Shown: in pieces, positions 46,440 through 56,599 of the stretch | Layout of the letters: every line of letters begins with the position of its first letter | Position numbering within the stretch: the stretch's first letter is position 1 | NCBI GenBank assembly: GCA_029552125.1 | Contig: JAKPEE010000069.1 | Span: 29,641 to 93,640 of the forward strand | DNA length: 64,000 nt | Direction: 5' to 3' | Source: Bacillota bacterium | GTDB lineage: Bacteria > Bacillota > Dethiobacteria > DTU022 | Made by a program: the position numbers and the translations under genes | The notes under the pieces: model-generated | The model's database searches: none | The model's input: only the letters and a program-made list of their open reading frames with translations | What the model was told of the DNA's origin: nothing

Positions 46440-47973
46440 TCGTGCTTTAATCAGTGTATCGGACAAAAAAGGTGTAGTTGAACTGGGCCGGGAGTTGCAG
46501 CGACTGGGCTGGCAGATTATCTCAACCGGCGGCACCGCCCGTACTTTGCGCGAGGCGGGAATTACGGTTACAGCGGTTGAAGAGGTGACCGGTTACCCGG
46601 AAATCCTTGACGGCAGGGTTAAAACTCTCCATCCCCGCATTCACGGCGCCATACTTGGCCGGACCGACCTGGAAGCGCACCGCCGCCAGATGGAGCTGCA
46701 GGGCATTATGCCGGTTGACCTGGTAGTGGTTAACCTCTATCCTTTTGCGCAAACCATATCCCGCCCGGGGGCCACCCTGGAGGAAGCCATTGAAAATATT
46801 GATATCGGCGGGCCGGCCATGATCCGTGCGGCGGCCAAGAATCATTCCCGTGTGGCCGTGGTGGTCAACCCGGAGCGCTACCCGCAGCTTATCGCGGAAA
46901 TTAAAGCCAATGGAGGCGTCAGTGCGGAAACACGCTTTCAACTGGCTGTTGAAGCATTTGCCCATACGGCCCATTATGACGCTCTCATTGCCGCTTACCT
47001 GACCGGGCTGCCCGGATGGCAGGGCGGGATCTTTCCGCCTACCCTGACCCTTCCGCTAACCAAAGTGCAGGATTTGCGCTACGGCGAAAACCCGCAGCAG
47101 CAGGCCGCCTTTTACGCCTCCACATTTCCGCGGCAGGGCCTGGCGGCGGCAGAGCTGCTTCAGGGGAAAGAGCTGTCCTATAACAATCTTAATGATTTAA
47201 ACGCCGCCTGGGAGCTGGTGTCCGAGTTTAGCGAACCGGCTGCGGTGGCGGTCAAGCACACCAATCCCTGCGGGGTTGGTACAGCTTCCACTCTGGCAGA
47301 GGCGTACCGGCTGGCTTACGATGCCGATCCTGTGTCCATTTTCGGGGGGATTCTGGCTTTCAACCGCCCTGTGGACCAGGAAACCGCCACCGAAATGGTT
47401 AAAATATTCCTCGAAGTGGTGGCCGCCCCGGACTTCACCCCGGAGGCCCTGGCCATACTGCAGCGTAAAAAAGACCTGCGGCTGCTAAAACTGGATCTCT
47501 TGTCCAGGACTTCGGATCCGCTGGAACTGAAAAAAGTATCCGGAGGTGTGCTGGTGCAAACCGTGGACCGGGAACCGCCGGATGAATCCCGTTTCGAGGT
47601 CGTAACAAAAAGGAAGCCTACCGAGCAGGAACTGAGCCGGCTGGCTTTTGCCTGGAAAATTGTCAAACATGTTAAATCAAACGCTATCGTCGTCGCCGGC
47701 GACAGGCAGACCCTGGGCGTGGGAGCCGGCCAGATGAGCCGTATCGCCGCCGCCCGCATCGCCCTGGCCCAGGCCGGGGAGCGCGCCAGGGGTGCAGTTC
47801 TGAGCTCGGATGCTTTTTTCCCGTTCGCCGATACTGTGGAAGAAGCGGCGGCGGCAGGGATTACGGCGATTATACAACCCGGCGGCTCTTTAAAAGATGA
47901 AGATTCCATTGCCGCCTGCGATCGCCACGGCCTGGCCATGGTCTTTACCGGGCGCCGTTATTTTAAACACTGA
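46426..47973 (+). CDS. purH: bifunctional AICAR transformylase/IMP cyclohydrolase
   Basis: Does the last two steps to IMP; 515 residues. The N-terminal cyclohydrolase domain has [13 protein letters not shown] and [13 protein letters not shown] and [17 protein letters not shown]; the C-terminal transformylase domain has [14 protein letters not shown] and [10 protein letters not shown] with the catalytic Lys-His. It overlaps purN by 14 bases, with a TTG start. Confidence 0.97.
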   Translation: MTEINRALISVSDKKGVVELGRELQRLGWQIISTGGTARTLREAGITVTAVEEVTGYPEILDGRVKTLHPRIHGAILGRTDLEAHRRQMELQGIMPVDLVVVNLYPFAQTISRPGATLEEAIENIDIGGPAMIRAAAKNHSRVAVVVNPERYPQLIAEIKANGGVSAETRFQLAVEAFAHTAHYDALIAAYLTGLPGWQGGIFPPTLTLPLTKVQDLRYGENPQQQAAFYASTFPRQGLAAAELLQGKELSYNNLNDLNAAWELVSEFSEPAAVAVKHTNPCGVGTASTLAEAYRLAYDADPVSIFGGILAFNRPVDQETATEMVKIFLEVVAAPDFTPEALAILQRKKDLRLLKLDLLSRTSDPLELKKVSGGVLVQTVDREPPDESRFEVVTKRKPTEQELSRLAFAWKIVKHVKSNAIVVAGDRQTLGVGAGQMSRIAAARIALAQAGERARGAVLSSDAFFPFADTVEEAAAAGITAIIQPGGSLKDEDSIAACDRHGLAMVFTGRRYFKH

Positions 47974-47995
47974 ATTGGGCAAAGGAGGGATAAAG

Positions 47996-49282
47996 GTGAG
48001 GGTTTTAATCGTCGGAGGCGGCGGGCGGGAACATGCCCTGGCCTGGAAACTGTCGCAAAGTCCTTTACTGGGCGAACTATACTGCGCTCCCGGCAATGCG
48101 GGAATCGCCTCCCTGGCGGAATGCCTGGAGATCAAAGCTGAAGATACCATGGCTATAAAACAATGGGCTGTTGCGCATAAAGTGGATCTGGTGGTCGTGG
48201 GGCCGGAGGCACCGCTGACAGCCGGCCTTGGCGACGAATTGCGGGCCGAAGGAGTGGCCGTATTTGGGCCGGGGCGAGAGGGAGCCCGCCTTGAAGGCAG
48301 CAAAATCTGGGCCAAAGAGCTGATGCGGCGCTTGAACATACCTACGGCCGATTTTGCTGTATTTGACAGCTATGACGGTGCGAGAAGCTATCTGGAGAAT
48401 CTGGGCGATAAACCCATTGTAGTTAAAGCCGACGGCCTGGCAGCCGGAAAAGGGGTTACGGTGGCCCGTACCGCCGCCGAGGCTGAAGCGGCCCTTCAGG
48501 ATCTCATGATCAATAAAAAGTTTGGAGCCTCCGGCGAGAGAGTGATCCTGGAAGAGTGCCTGAGCGGTGAAGAAGTATCGGTGCTGGCGATCACCGATGG
48601 CAAGGAGCTGGTCATGCTCCCGTCAGCACAGGATCACAAGGCCATCGGTGAGGGGGACAAGGGCCCCAATACCGGCGGCATGGGCGCTTATGCACCGGCC
48701 CCAATCTATACCCCCGAAATAGCCCGGCAGGTGGAGCAACAATTGTTCCGGCCTTTATTGAAAGGCTTCTCCGATCTGGGTATCGACTACCGCGGTGTAA
48801 TCTATGCCGGCCTGATGATCGAACAGGGTTCATTTAAAGTGCTGGAATTCAACGCCCGCTTCGGTGACCCTGAAACTCAGGCGATCTTACCGCTGATGCA
48901 ATCAGATCTTTTGCCGTTGCTTATGGCGGCTGCCGCCGGCAACCTTACGGGCGTGAAAGCAGAGTGGAGCGATGAGGCGGCTGTTTGCGTGGTTCTTGCT
49001 TCAGCCGGTTATCCGGGAGCCTATGAAACAGGTTATCGCATTGAAGGGCTGGAACATTTTAACCGCAATTTGGCGGATAAAATGGTCCTCTTTCACGCGG
49101 GGACCGCGTTCCGCCACGGCGATATCGTTACAGCCGGCGGGCGGGTGCTGGGTTTAACGGCCTGGGCCGCTGATTTAACCGCGGCGGTGGAAAGAGTATA
49201 CCGGGCCGTGCATAAAATTAAATACCGGGGCTGTTATTACCGTGGCGATATTGCCCGGCGCGCCCTTAAGCCGCTGGAGTAG
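47996..49282 (+). CDS. purD: phosphoribosylamine-glycine ligase
   Basis: Joins phosphoribosylamine and glycine with ATP; 428 residues. VRVLIVGGGGREHALAWKL at the start, the ATP-grasp region PIVVKADGLAAGKGV, GPNTGGMGAYAPAP and RFGDPETQAILPLM are diagnostic. GTG 47996 follows AAAGGAGGGATAAAG; the open frame to its left overlaps purH. Last gene of the block. Confidence 0.97.
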   Translation: MRVLIVGGGGREHALAWKLSQSPLLGELYCAPGNAGIASLAECLEIKAEDTMAIKQWAVAHKVDLVVVGPEAPLTAGLGDELRAEGVAVFGPGREGARLEGSKIWAKELMRRLNIPTADFAVFDSYDGARSYLENLGDKPIVVKADGLAAGKGVTVARTAAEAEAALQDLMINKKFGASGERVILEECLSGEEVSVLAITDGKELVMLPSAQDHKAIGEGDKGPNTGGMGAYAPAPIYTPEIARQVEQQLFRPLLKGFSDLGIDYRGVIYAGLMIEQGSFKVLEFNARFGDPETQAILPLMQSDLLPLLMAAAAGNLTGVKAEWSDEAAVCVVLASAGYPGAYETGYRIEGLEHFNRNLADKMVLFHAGTAFRHGDIVTAGGRVLGLTAWAADLTAAVERVYRAVHKIKYRGCYYRGDIARRALKPLE

Positions 49283-49348
49283 CTTTTGGACACCAGTTCA
49301 AGCCGATGTTCCTGCTTGTGAAAAAAACGTAAGGAGGTAACAACGACT

Positions 49349-50371
49349 TTGCCTGAACAGGATTTCTCCTTGAAAGAGAAAAAAGAGGTTGTCTACAGGC
49401 CGGCCGGCAGCCGCAGGCTGTTTTGTAATCCTGATGCTGACGCGGCGCGGGAATACTTTCACCAAAAATCACGCCGCAAAGTGGACAAAACCACTACGGT
49501 GGCGGAGGCGGTAAAGCGCCTTGTTTGCGACGGCGATTACATTGGCGTGGGCGGCTTCGGCTCCAACCGGATCCCCACGGCGGTGCTGCATGAAATCGTG
49601 CGCCGGCGCAAGAAGAACCTGGGCCTGGCCGGGCACACCGCCACCCATGACTTTCAGATCCTAGTCGCGGGAGGCTGCATTAATCGCTGCGACGCCGCCT
49701 ACATCATCGGGCTGGAGGCGCGGGGCCTTTCCAAGAGCGCCCGCCGGGCAGTGGAGCAGGGTGAAGTGGAGATCACCGAATGGACCAACGCCGCCCTGGC
49801 CTGGCGTTACAAGGCGGCGGCCATGGGGCTGTCATTTATTCCGGCGCGTTCCATGATGGGCACCGACACGGTTAAATACAGCGCCGCCGTGGAGATGGAA
49901 TGTCCCTTTACCGGCAAGAAGTATCTGGCCCTGCCCGCTCTTTATCCTGATGTGGCCATCATTCACGTGCACCGCGCCGATGTTTACGGCAATTGCCAGA
50001 TCGACGGGATCATGGTCTCGGATTATGACCTGGCCCGGGCGGCGAAAAAGTTGATTATCACCACCGAAAAGCTGGTGCCGGAAGAGTATATCCGCCGGGA
50101 TCCGGAGCGTACCGTGATCCCCTATTACCTGGTTGACGCGGTGATCGAAGTTCCTTTTGGGTCTTATCCGGGTAATATGCCTTACCTCTACTTTAGCGAC
50201 GAAGAGCACCTGCAGGAGTGGCTGCAGGCGGAACAAGAGCCCGAGAGCCTTGAACAATTCCTGCAAAAATATATCTACGGGGTGGAAGATTTCTGGGGTT
50301 ATCTGAACCTCAGGGGGGGCCTGGCCCGCTTATCCAGCCTGATGCAGCAGGAAAACCTGGTGGAGAAATAA
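49349..50371 (+). CDS. CoA-transferase subunit A (GctA-like)
   Basis: Alpha subunit of a class I CoA-transferase, 340 residues. DGDYIGVGGFGSNRIPTAV is the oxyanion-side glycine loop and MMGTDTVKYS and VYGNCQIDGIMVSDYD match GctA. The first 45 residues are a polar extension. TTG start with TAAGGAGGT before it. With the next gene it should swap CoA between a carboxylic acid and an acyl-CoA. In this locus it is the likely activator of the acid that enters the pathway. Confidence 0.88.
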   Translation: MPEQDFSLKEKKEVVYRPAGSRRLFCNPDADAAREYFHQKSRRKVDKTTTVAEAVKRLVCDGDYIGVGGFGSNRIPTAVLHEIVRRRKKNLGLAGHTATHDFQILVAGGCINRCDAAYIIGLEARGLSKSARRAVEQGEVEITEWTNAALAWRYKAAAMGLSFIPARSMMGTDTVKYSAAVEMECPFTGKKYLALPALYPDVAIIHVHRADVYGNCQIDGIMVSDYDLARAAKKLIITTEKLVPEEYIRRDPERTVIPYYLVDAVIEVPFGSYPGNMPYLYFSDEEHLQEWLQAEQEPESLEQFLQKYIYGVEDFWGYLNLRGGLARLSSLMQQENLVEK

Positions 50372-50420
50372 GACTGGCTTGATTCAATAGGCTGCAAACA
50401 CCATGAAGGAGGATTAAACC

Positions 50421-51191
50421 ATGGAATATAACCGCATGGAGCTGATGATTTGCCTGGCTTCACGCTTTCTGGAAGACGAAAGCCTGGTTGTGGTCGGCAC
50501 CGGTGCGCCCTGCGCTGCGGCCATGCTGGCGCAAAGCTTATATGCCCCCAACCTGATGATCATGTTTGAAGCGGGCGGGATTGGCCCGTTGCTGCCGTCA
50601 ATGCCCATTTCCGTGGGCGATTCGCGCACCTTTTACCGCGCCCTGGCCGCCGGCAGCATGCCCGAGGTCATGGAGACCTGCCAGCGCGGCATGGTTGATT
50701 ACACCTTTCTTGGCGGCGCGCAGATTGACATGTATGGCAATATCAACTCGACCATGATCGGCCGGGATTTTGACCGCCCCAAAGTCCGTTTTCCGGGCAG
50801 CGGCGGTGCCAATGACCTGGCTTCTTTTTGCTGGCGGACCATGATGATTACCGTGCAGGATGCGCGGCGTTTTACCAACAATATTGATTTTATCACTTCT
50901 CCGGGTTACCTGACCGGCAAGGGGGCCCGGGAAGCGGCGGGGCTGCCCCCGGGCAGCGGCCCGTACAAGGTAATTACCGACCTGTGCGTGCTCGGCTTTG
51001 AGGAAGAAAGCAAGCGCATGCAGGTGGAAAGCATCCATCCGGGAGTGACCCGGGAGCAGATTATCGAGAATACAGGGTTTGAACTGCTCTGGTCGCCCGA
51101 CCTTCTGCCCAGCGAGCCTCCCACGGCCGAAGAGCTTAAAATCCTGCGGGAGAAGGTGGACCCATACCGCTATATAATCGGGCGCAATTAA
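50421..51191 (+). CDS. CoA-transferase subunit B (GctB-like)
   Basis: Beta subunit, 256 residues. VVVGTGAPCAAAML and YAPNLMIMFEAGGIGP align with glutaconate CoA-transferase; Glu50 fits the catalytic glutamate. So this is a true transferase, not the related IpdAB hydrolase lacking that residue. GGAQIDMYGNINSTMIG and FPGSGGANDLASF are shared family blocks. It starts 49 bases after subunit A. Confidence 0.9.
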   Translation: MEYNRMELMICLASRFLEDESLVVVGTGAPCAAAMLAQSLYAPNLMIMFEAGGIGPLLPSMPISVGDSRTFYRALAAGSMPEVMETCQRGMVDYTFLGGAQIDMYGNINSTMIGRDFDRPKVRFPGSGGANDLASFCWRTMMITVQDARRFTNNIDFITSPGYLTGKGAREAAGLPPGSGPYKVITDLCVLGFEEESKRMQVESIHPGVTREQIIENTGFELLWSPDLLPSEPPTAEELKILREKVDPYRYIIGRN

Positions 51192-51272
51192 ATAATTGAA
51201 AATTGCAGGAAAAAACATGCTTTATAAAGAAATTATGTTAAGATTGCAGAATTAAACCAAAGAGGTGAGGCC

Positions 51273-52454
51273 ATGGGAAGCACCGTGGTTGTCGGCTACG
51301 CCCGCACCCCCTTTGGGCGCTACCTGGGAAGCTTGAAAAGCCTGGCGGCGGTAGATCTGGGAGCCGTGGCGCTGCGGGAAGCGCTGCGCCGGGCAAAGGT
51401 GGCCCCGGAGGCCGTAGATTATGTGTACATGGGCATGGTGCTACAGGCCGGCGCCGGACAGATTCCCTCCCGCCAGGCGACGATCAAAGCGGGACTGCCC
51501 GCCACTGTCCCCTCCGACACGATTAATAAAGTCTGCGCTTCCGGAATGCGGGCGGTAAACCTGGGAGAGATGATGATCCGCAGCGGTGAAGCCGCAGTAG
51601 TGGCGGCCGGTGGCATGGAAAATATGAGCGCCGCCCCCTATCTGCTGGAACAGGCCCGAACCGGCTTGCGGATGGGCGACGCCGCCTGGGTGGACGGAAT
51701 GATCAAAGACGGCTTGTGGTGCCCCTTTCATCAAGTTCATATGGGTGTGCACGGCAGCAAAATCCCGGCAGCCCACGGTATCACCCGTGAAGAGATGGAT
51801 CGCTGGGCGCTGCGCAGCCATCGCCTGGCCATTGAGGCCATGGACAGCGGCAAGCTTGCGGAGGAGATAGTCCCGGTAGCGGTGCCGCAGCGAAAAGGCG
51901 AGCCGCAATTAGTGAAAGATGACGAGCTGCCCCGCCGGGATACTACCTATGAGAAACTGGCCGCGCTGCCGCCTGCTTTTGAACCGGATGGATTGATCAC
52001 TGCCGGAAATGCACCCGCCATCAGCGACGGCGCTGCAGCCTTAGTGCTGGCCTCTGAAGAGAGGGCGAGGGAATGGGGGCTGGAGCCCCTGGCCGCCCTT
52101 GTAGCCCACGGGCACGCTTCCCTGGAACCTCCGTACATAGCCACCGTGCCTTACCATGCTGCCGAAGCGGCGCTTCGCAAAGCGGGCCTGACGGCTCAAC
52201 AAATGGATCGCATCGAGGTGAATGAGGCTTTTGCCGCCGTAGCGCTGACTGCAATGAAGCTCGGAGACTGGCCTGAGCATAAGGTTAATGTCAACGGCGG
52301 AGCAGTGGCGCTGGGACACCCCATTGGCGCCAGCGGGGCCCGCATCTTAATTTCTTTAATCGCCGAGCTGCGCCGCAGGGGAGGCGGCTACGGCCTGGCC
52401 ACCATCTGCAGCGGCGCCGCCCAGGGGGAAGCGGTGATTGTAAAGGTAGGCTGA
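51273..52454 (+). CDS. thiolase (acetyl-CoA acetyltransferase family)
   Basis: Cleaves 3-ketoacyl-CoA with CoA, or the reverse; 393 residues. Cys88 in NKVCASGMRAVN is the nucleophile, GGAVALGHPIGASGAR holds the His, and Cys379 in ICSGAAQGEAV is the base, with SGAAQG in place of the usual GGGQG. MGSTVVVGYARTPFGRYLG is a normal start. In context it is the last step of beta-oxidation to acetyl-CoA. Confidence 0.95.
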   Translation: MGSTVVVGYARTPFGRYLGSLKSLAAVDLGAVALREALRRAKVAPEAVDYVYMGMVLQAGAGQIPSRQATIKAGLPATVPSDTINKVCASGMRAVNLGEMMIRSGEAAVVAAGGMENMSAAPYLLEQARTGLRMGDAAWVDGMIKDGLWCPFHQVHMGVHGSKIPAAHGITREEMDRWALRSHRLAIEAMDSGKLAEEIVPVAVPQRKGEPQLVKDDELPRRDTTYEKLAALPPAFEPDGLITAGNAPAISDGAAALVLASEERAREWGLEPLAALVAHGHASLEPPYIATVPYHAAEAALRKAGLTAQQMDRIEVNEAFAAVALTAMKLGDWPEHKVNVNGGAVALGHPIGASGARILISLIAELRRRGGGYGLATICSGAAQGEAVIVKVG

Positions 52455-52515
52455 AGCACTACCTGGTAAGGCAGGTCTGGAGGATGAAATAATTTAATCC
52501 CTTTGGAGGGAAGAC

Positions 52516-52542
52516 AGAATTCAGAATCCAGAATTCAGGAGC
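52516..52542. repeat. GAATTCAGAATCCAGAATTC repeat, copy 1
   Basis: AGAATTCAGAATCCAGAATTCAG occurs here and again at 58280-58302. To its right (52616-52643) are two 14-base direct repeats, AACTTCTGACCTCC and AACTTCTAACTTCC. The gap between thiolase and acyl-CoA dehydrogenase holds only these. Confidence 0.6.
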
Positions 52543-52662
52543 AAGGTTTTAGAGACGAGTTAAACGGCACCGCTAACCATAGAAGGCAGAGACTAGGAAA
52601 AGGGACTTTTCATTAAACTTCTGACCTCCAACTTCTAACTTCCAACTATGAGGAGCAAGCGC

Positions 52663-53790
52663 ATGGATTTTTGTTTGTCACCAAAACATGCCGCGCGGCA
52701 GATCGAGTTCCGGGAATTTGCCGACCGGGAGCTTCAGCCGGCCGGCCACACTTTTCCCCGGGATAACCTGCGCAAAATGGCCGGGCGGGGCTATATGGGC
52801 CTGCCGGTACCGCGGGAATGGGGCGGCCAGGGAGAAGATTTTTTTACCTACATCCTGTTAATTGAAGAAATTTCCCGGATTTGCGCCTCCACGGGAGTAA
52901 TCCTGGCGGTGCATACTTCCGTAGGCACCTTTCCCCTGCTATACTACGGCACTCAGGCCCAAAAAGAGCGTTATCTGCCCGGGCTGGCCCGGGGTGAACT
53001 GCTGGGGGCTTTCGCCCTTTCCGAAGCGGGAGCGGGATCCGACGCGGCGGCCTTGCGCACGTCGGCCAGGCGGATAGAAGAAGGATATTGTATCAACGGC
53101 GGCAAAGTCTTTATTACCAGCGGCGGCGAGGCTGACCTGTATACAGTTTTCGCCACGCTGGATCAATCTTTAGGCAGCAGGGGAATCTGCGCTTTTCTGA
53201 TTGAAAAGGGTACCCCGGGCTTGACCGTTGCTCCACCGGAAAAAAAAATGGGGCTGCACGGCTCTGCGACTACGGAGTTACAGTTTACTGACCTGGTAGT
53301 CGGCGCTGACCAGCTCCTTGGAGAAGAAGGCAAGGGCTTTGCTCTGGCCATGTCGCTCTTGGATGGCGGGCGTATCGGCATCGCCGCCCAGGGCCTGGGA
53401 CTGGCCCGGGCTTCCCTGGAAGCCACGGCGGCTTACCTGGCTTCCCGCCTGGAGAAGGGAGATCAGGTCAGCCAGTGGGCCCGTTTTACCCTGGCCGATC
53501 TATTTTCCCGGCTGGAGGCGGCCCGCCTCCTTACGTACAGGGCCGCCCTGTTGAAAGAAAAAGGGCAGCCTTGCAGCAGGGAAGCGGCCATGGCCAAGTG
53601 TTTCGCTACAGACCTGGCGGTTGAGGCGGCCATTCGCTGCATTGATCTCTGGCCTCCGGATGAATATGAAGGTGAATATCCCCTATTCCGGTATTTTTGC
53701 GACGCCAAAGTGACCCAGATTTATGAAGGGACAAACCAGATTCAGCGCCTAGTTATCTCCAGGGATGTCCTCAAAACTTTCCATAAATAA
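52663..53790 (+). CDS. acyl-CoA dehydrogenase paralogue lacking FAD-contact motifs
   Basis: A 375-residue protein of clear ACAD fold: FALSEAGAGSDAAALR, VFITSGGEADLY and IYEGTNQIQRLVIS (Glu355) are normal. But the RxQFG FAD loop is replaced by ASRLEKGDQVSQWARF, and [15 protein letters not shown] by CIDLWPPDEYEGEYP. The next gene is a canonical ACAD 17 bases away. This may be a non-catalytic partner in a heteromeric enzyme, or a paralogue with altered substrate. ATG 52663 follows GAGGAGC; an ATG 15 bases earlier overlaps that site. Confidence 0.9.
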   Translation: MDFCLSPKHAARQIEFREFADRELQPAGHTFPRDNLRKMAGRGYMGLPVPREWGGQGEDFFTYILLIEEISRICASTGVILAVHTSVGTFPLLYYGTQAQKERYLPGLARGELLGAFALSEAGAGSDAAALRTSARRIEEGYCINGGKVFITSGGEADLYTVFATLDQSLGSRGICAFLIEKGTPGLTVAPPEKKMGLHGSATTELQFTDLVVGADQLLGEEGKGFALAMSLLDGGRIGIAAQGLGLARASLEATAAYLASRLEKGDQVSQWARFTLADLFSRLEAARLLTYRAALLKEKGQPCSREAAMAKCFATDLAVEAAIRCIDLWPPDEYEGEYPLFRYFCDAKVTQIYEGTNQIQRLVISRDVLKTFHK

Positions 53791-53807
53791 CGAGGAGGTA
53801 GGGTAAG

Positions 53808-54950
53808 ATGAATTTTGCTCTTACGGAAGAGCAGGAGATGACCCGGAAGATGGTGCGTGATTTTGCCGAGAAAGAGGTTAAACCGGGCGCCGCAGAGCGG
53901 GACGAAAACGAACATTTTTCCCGCGAGCTTTTTGACAAAATGGGTCAACTCGGCATCACCGGCATACCCTGGCCCGAAGAATACGGCGGGGCCGGAAGCG
54001 ACTTTCTCAGTTATGTTATCGCCGTAGAAGAGCTATCCCGGGTGGATGCCTCGGCCGGAACAACGTTGTCAGCGCATATTTCCCTGGCAAGCTGGCCTAT
54101 TTTTAAATACGGGACCGAAGAGCAGAAGAAAAAATACCTGGAGCCCATGGCCCTGGGCGAAAAACTGGGCGCATTCGGTTTGACTGAGGCGACGGCGGGA
54201 ACCGACGCGGCGGCGCAGCGGACTACCGCCGTGCTTGACGGCGACAGTTATATTTTAAATGGAAACAAAATTTTCATCACCAATGCCGGTGAAGCTGAGA
54301 TTTACATCATCTTTGCCGTGACCGACAAGGAGAAAAAAGCCAGGGGTATCAGCGCTTTTATTGTAGAGAAAGGAACGCCCGGCTTTTCTTTTGGCAAAAA
54401 AGAGCGGAAAATGGGTTTGCGTTCTTCGCCCACCCTGGAGTTGATTTTTGAAAACTGCCGCGTGCCCAAAGAAAACTTGCTGGGCCAGGAAGGTGAAGGA
54501 TTTAAAATTGCCATGAGTACTCTGGATGGGGGGCGCAATGGCATCGCCGCCCAGGCAGTGGGCATCGCCCAGGGAGCACTGGAAGAGGCTGTAGCCTACG
54601 CTGCGAGCCGCGAGCAATTTGGCCAGCCCATCGGCAACTTCCAGGCCATATCGTTTATGCTGGCGGACATGGCCACCAAAATTGAAGCAGCCCGCCTGCT
54701 GACTTACCAGGCCGCTTTCCTGGAGAGCCAGGGCCTGCCCTATGGGAAGGCGTCGGCCATGGCCAAACTCTTTGCCTCTGAAGCGGCCATGGAGATAACC
54801 ACCAACGCGGTCCAGATTTTTGGCGGTTATGGATACACTAAGGACTATCCGGTAGAACGGTTTATGCGCGATGCAAAGATTACCCAGATTTATGAAGGCA
54901 CCAGCGAGGTGCAGCGCCTGGTAATCTCGCGTTATCTTTTGAAAGGCTAA
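53808..54950 (+). CDS. acyl-CoA dehydrogenase, short-chain type
   Basis: Canonical 380-residue [83 protein letters not shown] and [15 protein letters not shown] with likely catalytic Glu363. It closely resembles butyryl-CoA dehydrogenases of Clostridia. In this locus it would oxidise butyryl-CoA, or isobutyryl-CoA, passing electrons to an ETF not in the window. GAGGAGG before the ATG. Confidence 0.96.
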   Translation: MNFALTEEQEMTRKMVRDFAEKEVKPGAAERDENEHFSRELFDKMGQLGITGIPWPEEYGGAGSDFLSYVIAVEELSRVDASAGTTLSAHISLASWPIFKYGTEEQKKKYLEPMALGEKLGAFGLTEATAGTDAAAQRTTAVLDGDSYILNGNKIFITNAGEAEIYIIFAVTDKEKKARGISAFIVEKGTPGFSFGKKERKMGLRSSPTLELIFENCRVPKENLLGQEGEGFKIAMSTLDGGRNGIAAQAVGIAQGALEEAVAYAASREQFGQPIGNFQAISFMLADMATKIEAARLLTYQAAFLESQGLPYGKASAMAKLFASEAAMEITTNAVQIFGGYGYTKDYPVERFMRDAKITQIYEGTSEVQRLVISRYLLKG

Positions 54951-55046
54951 AATCAAGCTCATGGTGTTATGCTTCCATGGGGCACCATTTTAACCTAAAC
55001 TGCGACAGGGGAACGCTTGACCGGAATGACGAAAGGAGAGGGGATA

Positions 55047-55574
55047 ATGAGCACTAAGGAACGCGGTCTGGTCATGGTCTACACGGGAAACGGGAAAGGA
55101 AAGACTACCGCTGCGGTAGGGCAGGCGTTGCGGGCCATTGGACACGGCTATCGTGTCTATATGATCCACTTTATGAAAGGGCGGGATTACGGTGAATTTC
55201 TGGCCGCCGGCCGCCTGCCCAACCTGACAGTAGTGCGGGCCGGAAGGGATGTTTTCGTAAACCGTGAAAATCCCGAACCGGTTGATATTGAGCTGGCCCG
55301 CGATGGTTTTGAAAGGGCCAAAAAAGCTGTCTGCAGCGGCGAATATGATCTGGTGGTTTTAGACGAAATCATTGTGGCGGTTGATTATGGTCTCATTTCG
55401 GAAAAGGAGTTGTTTGAATTGCTGGAGCAGAAGCCACCCAGGGTTGACCTGGTTCTTACAGGGCGAGGCGCCTCTCCTGAGCTGGTCAAGCGGGCGGATA
55501 TGGTCAGCGAAATACTGGCAATCAAACACCATTACGATGCCGGCGTAGATGGACGGAAGGGAATCGAATACTAG
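55047..55574 (+). CDS. cobO: cob(I)alamin adenosyltransferase, CobA/BtuR type
   Basis: Makes adenosylcobalamin, the cofactor of the mutase encoded downstream; 175 residues. The P-loop TGNGKGKTTAA and VVLDEI (Walker B) then ELVKRADMVSEI are CobA/CobO family marks. ATG 55047 is preceded by AAAGGAGAGG. Its place before the GTPase and mutase argues for local cofactor supply. Confidence 0.95.
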   Translation: MSTKERGLVMVYTGNGKGKTTAAVGQALRAIGHGYRVYMIHFMKGRDYGEFLAAGRLPNLTVVRAGRDVFVNRENPEPVDIELARDGFERAKKAVCSGEYDLVVLDEIIVAVDYGLISEKELFELLEQKPPRVDLVLTGRGASPELVKRADMVSEILAIKHHYDAGVDGRKGIEY

Positions 55575-55635
55575 GCCGGTACGCTCTCGAAGGACTACGT
55601 GTTATAACAACTGGACAGGATGTGTGTACTAGACT

Positions 55636-56586
55636 ATGCAGCTAGTTAAGGAGTTACTGGAAGGCAACCGGCGGGCCCTGGCCCGTTTAATTTCCCTGGT
55701 AGAAAATGGAGATCCACAAAAATATGACCTTTTACAGGAGCTCTACCCGCATACCGGAAACTCTTATGTCATCGGCATTACCGGGGCACCGGGGGCGGGT
55801 AAAAGTTCACTGGTAGACCGGTTATTAAAGGAAATGCGACGGGATGGCTATTCAGTGGGAGTGATTGCCGTTGATCCAACCAGCCCGTTTACCGGGGGAG
55901 CCATTTTGGGGGACCGGATTCGCATGCAGGATCACGCTCTCGATCCCGGGGTTTTTATTCGCAGCATGGGTACCAGGGGCAGCCTGGGGGGGCTTTCCCG
56001 GGCCACGCAGGAGGCCATCCAGGTCCTTGATGCTTTCGGCCAGGATTTTATCCTGGTGGAAACGGTCGGCGTGGGCCAGTCGGAGGTTGACATTGTAAAA
56101 ACCGCCGATTCCACCGTGGTTGTCCTGACCCCTGCGGGCGGAGACAGCGTGCAGACCATGAAGGCGGGCATTATGGAAATTGCCGATATTTTCGTGATCA
56201 ATAAGGCCGATTTGCCGGGTGCCGAGCGGACTGCAGCAGAAGTCGGGGTCATGCTGGACATGAAAGAACAGTATGACTGGCGCCCTCCCGTTGTTTCTAC
56301 GGTTACACTGCGCGAGGAAGGAATCGACAAGTTATGGCGCTCGCTACAAGAGCACCGGTCTTACCTGGAAACCAGCGGGAAACTGCACCAGTTACGCAAA
56401 GAACGGGTCAGGCGGGAGTTGACTGAACAGGTGGAGCACCTGGTAAAAAGCAGAGTCTGGCAACAGATTCGTTCGCGCATCCCTTTGGAAGATTTGATCG
56501 AAGAAATCGTGCAGCGACGGCGTGACCCTTACAGCGCGGCACGCGACCTGCTGGCGAATATTGTTTTTCCACATAACGATTCCTGA
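55636..56586 (+). CDS. meaB: MeaB-type mutase chaperone GTPase
   Basis: A 316-residue GTPase that loads adenosylcobalamin on B12-dependent mutases and protects them from inactivation. It has Walker [43 protein letters not shown] and NKADLPGA. It overlaps no neighbour and lies 13 bases before the mutase gene. ATG start. Confidence 0.96.
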   Translation: MQLVKELLEGNRRALARLISLVENGDPQKYDLLQELYPHTGNSYVIGITGAPGAGKSSLVDRLLKEMRRDGYSVGVIAVDPTSPFTGGAILGDRIRMQDHALDPGVFIRSMGTRGSLGGLSRATQEAIQVLDAFGQDFILVETVGVGQSEVDIVKTADSTVVVLTPAGGDSVQTMKAGIMEIADIFVINKADLPGAERTAAEVGVMLDMKEQYDWRPPVVSTVTLREEGIDKLWRSLQEHRSYLETSGKLHQLRKERVRRELTEQVEHLVKSRVWQQIRSRIPLEDLIEEIVQRRRDPYSAARDLLANIVFPHNDS

Positions 56587-56599
56587 GGAGGCGGGGTTG

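Noticed and set aside
50421-51191. IpdB-like ring-opening hydrolase
   Set aside because: The catalytic CoA-transferase glutamate (Glu50) is present and the surrounding blocks match GctB.
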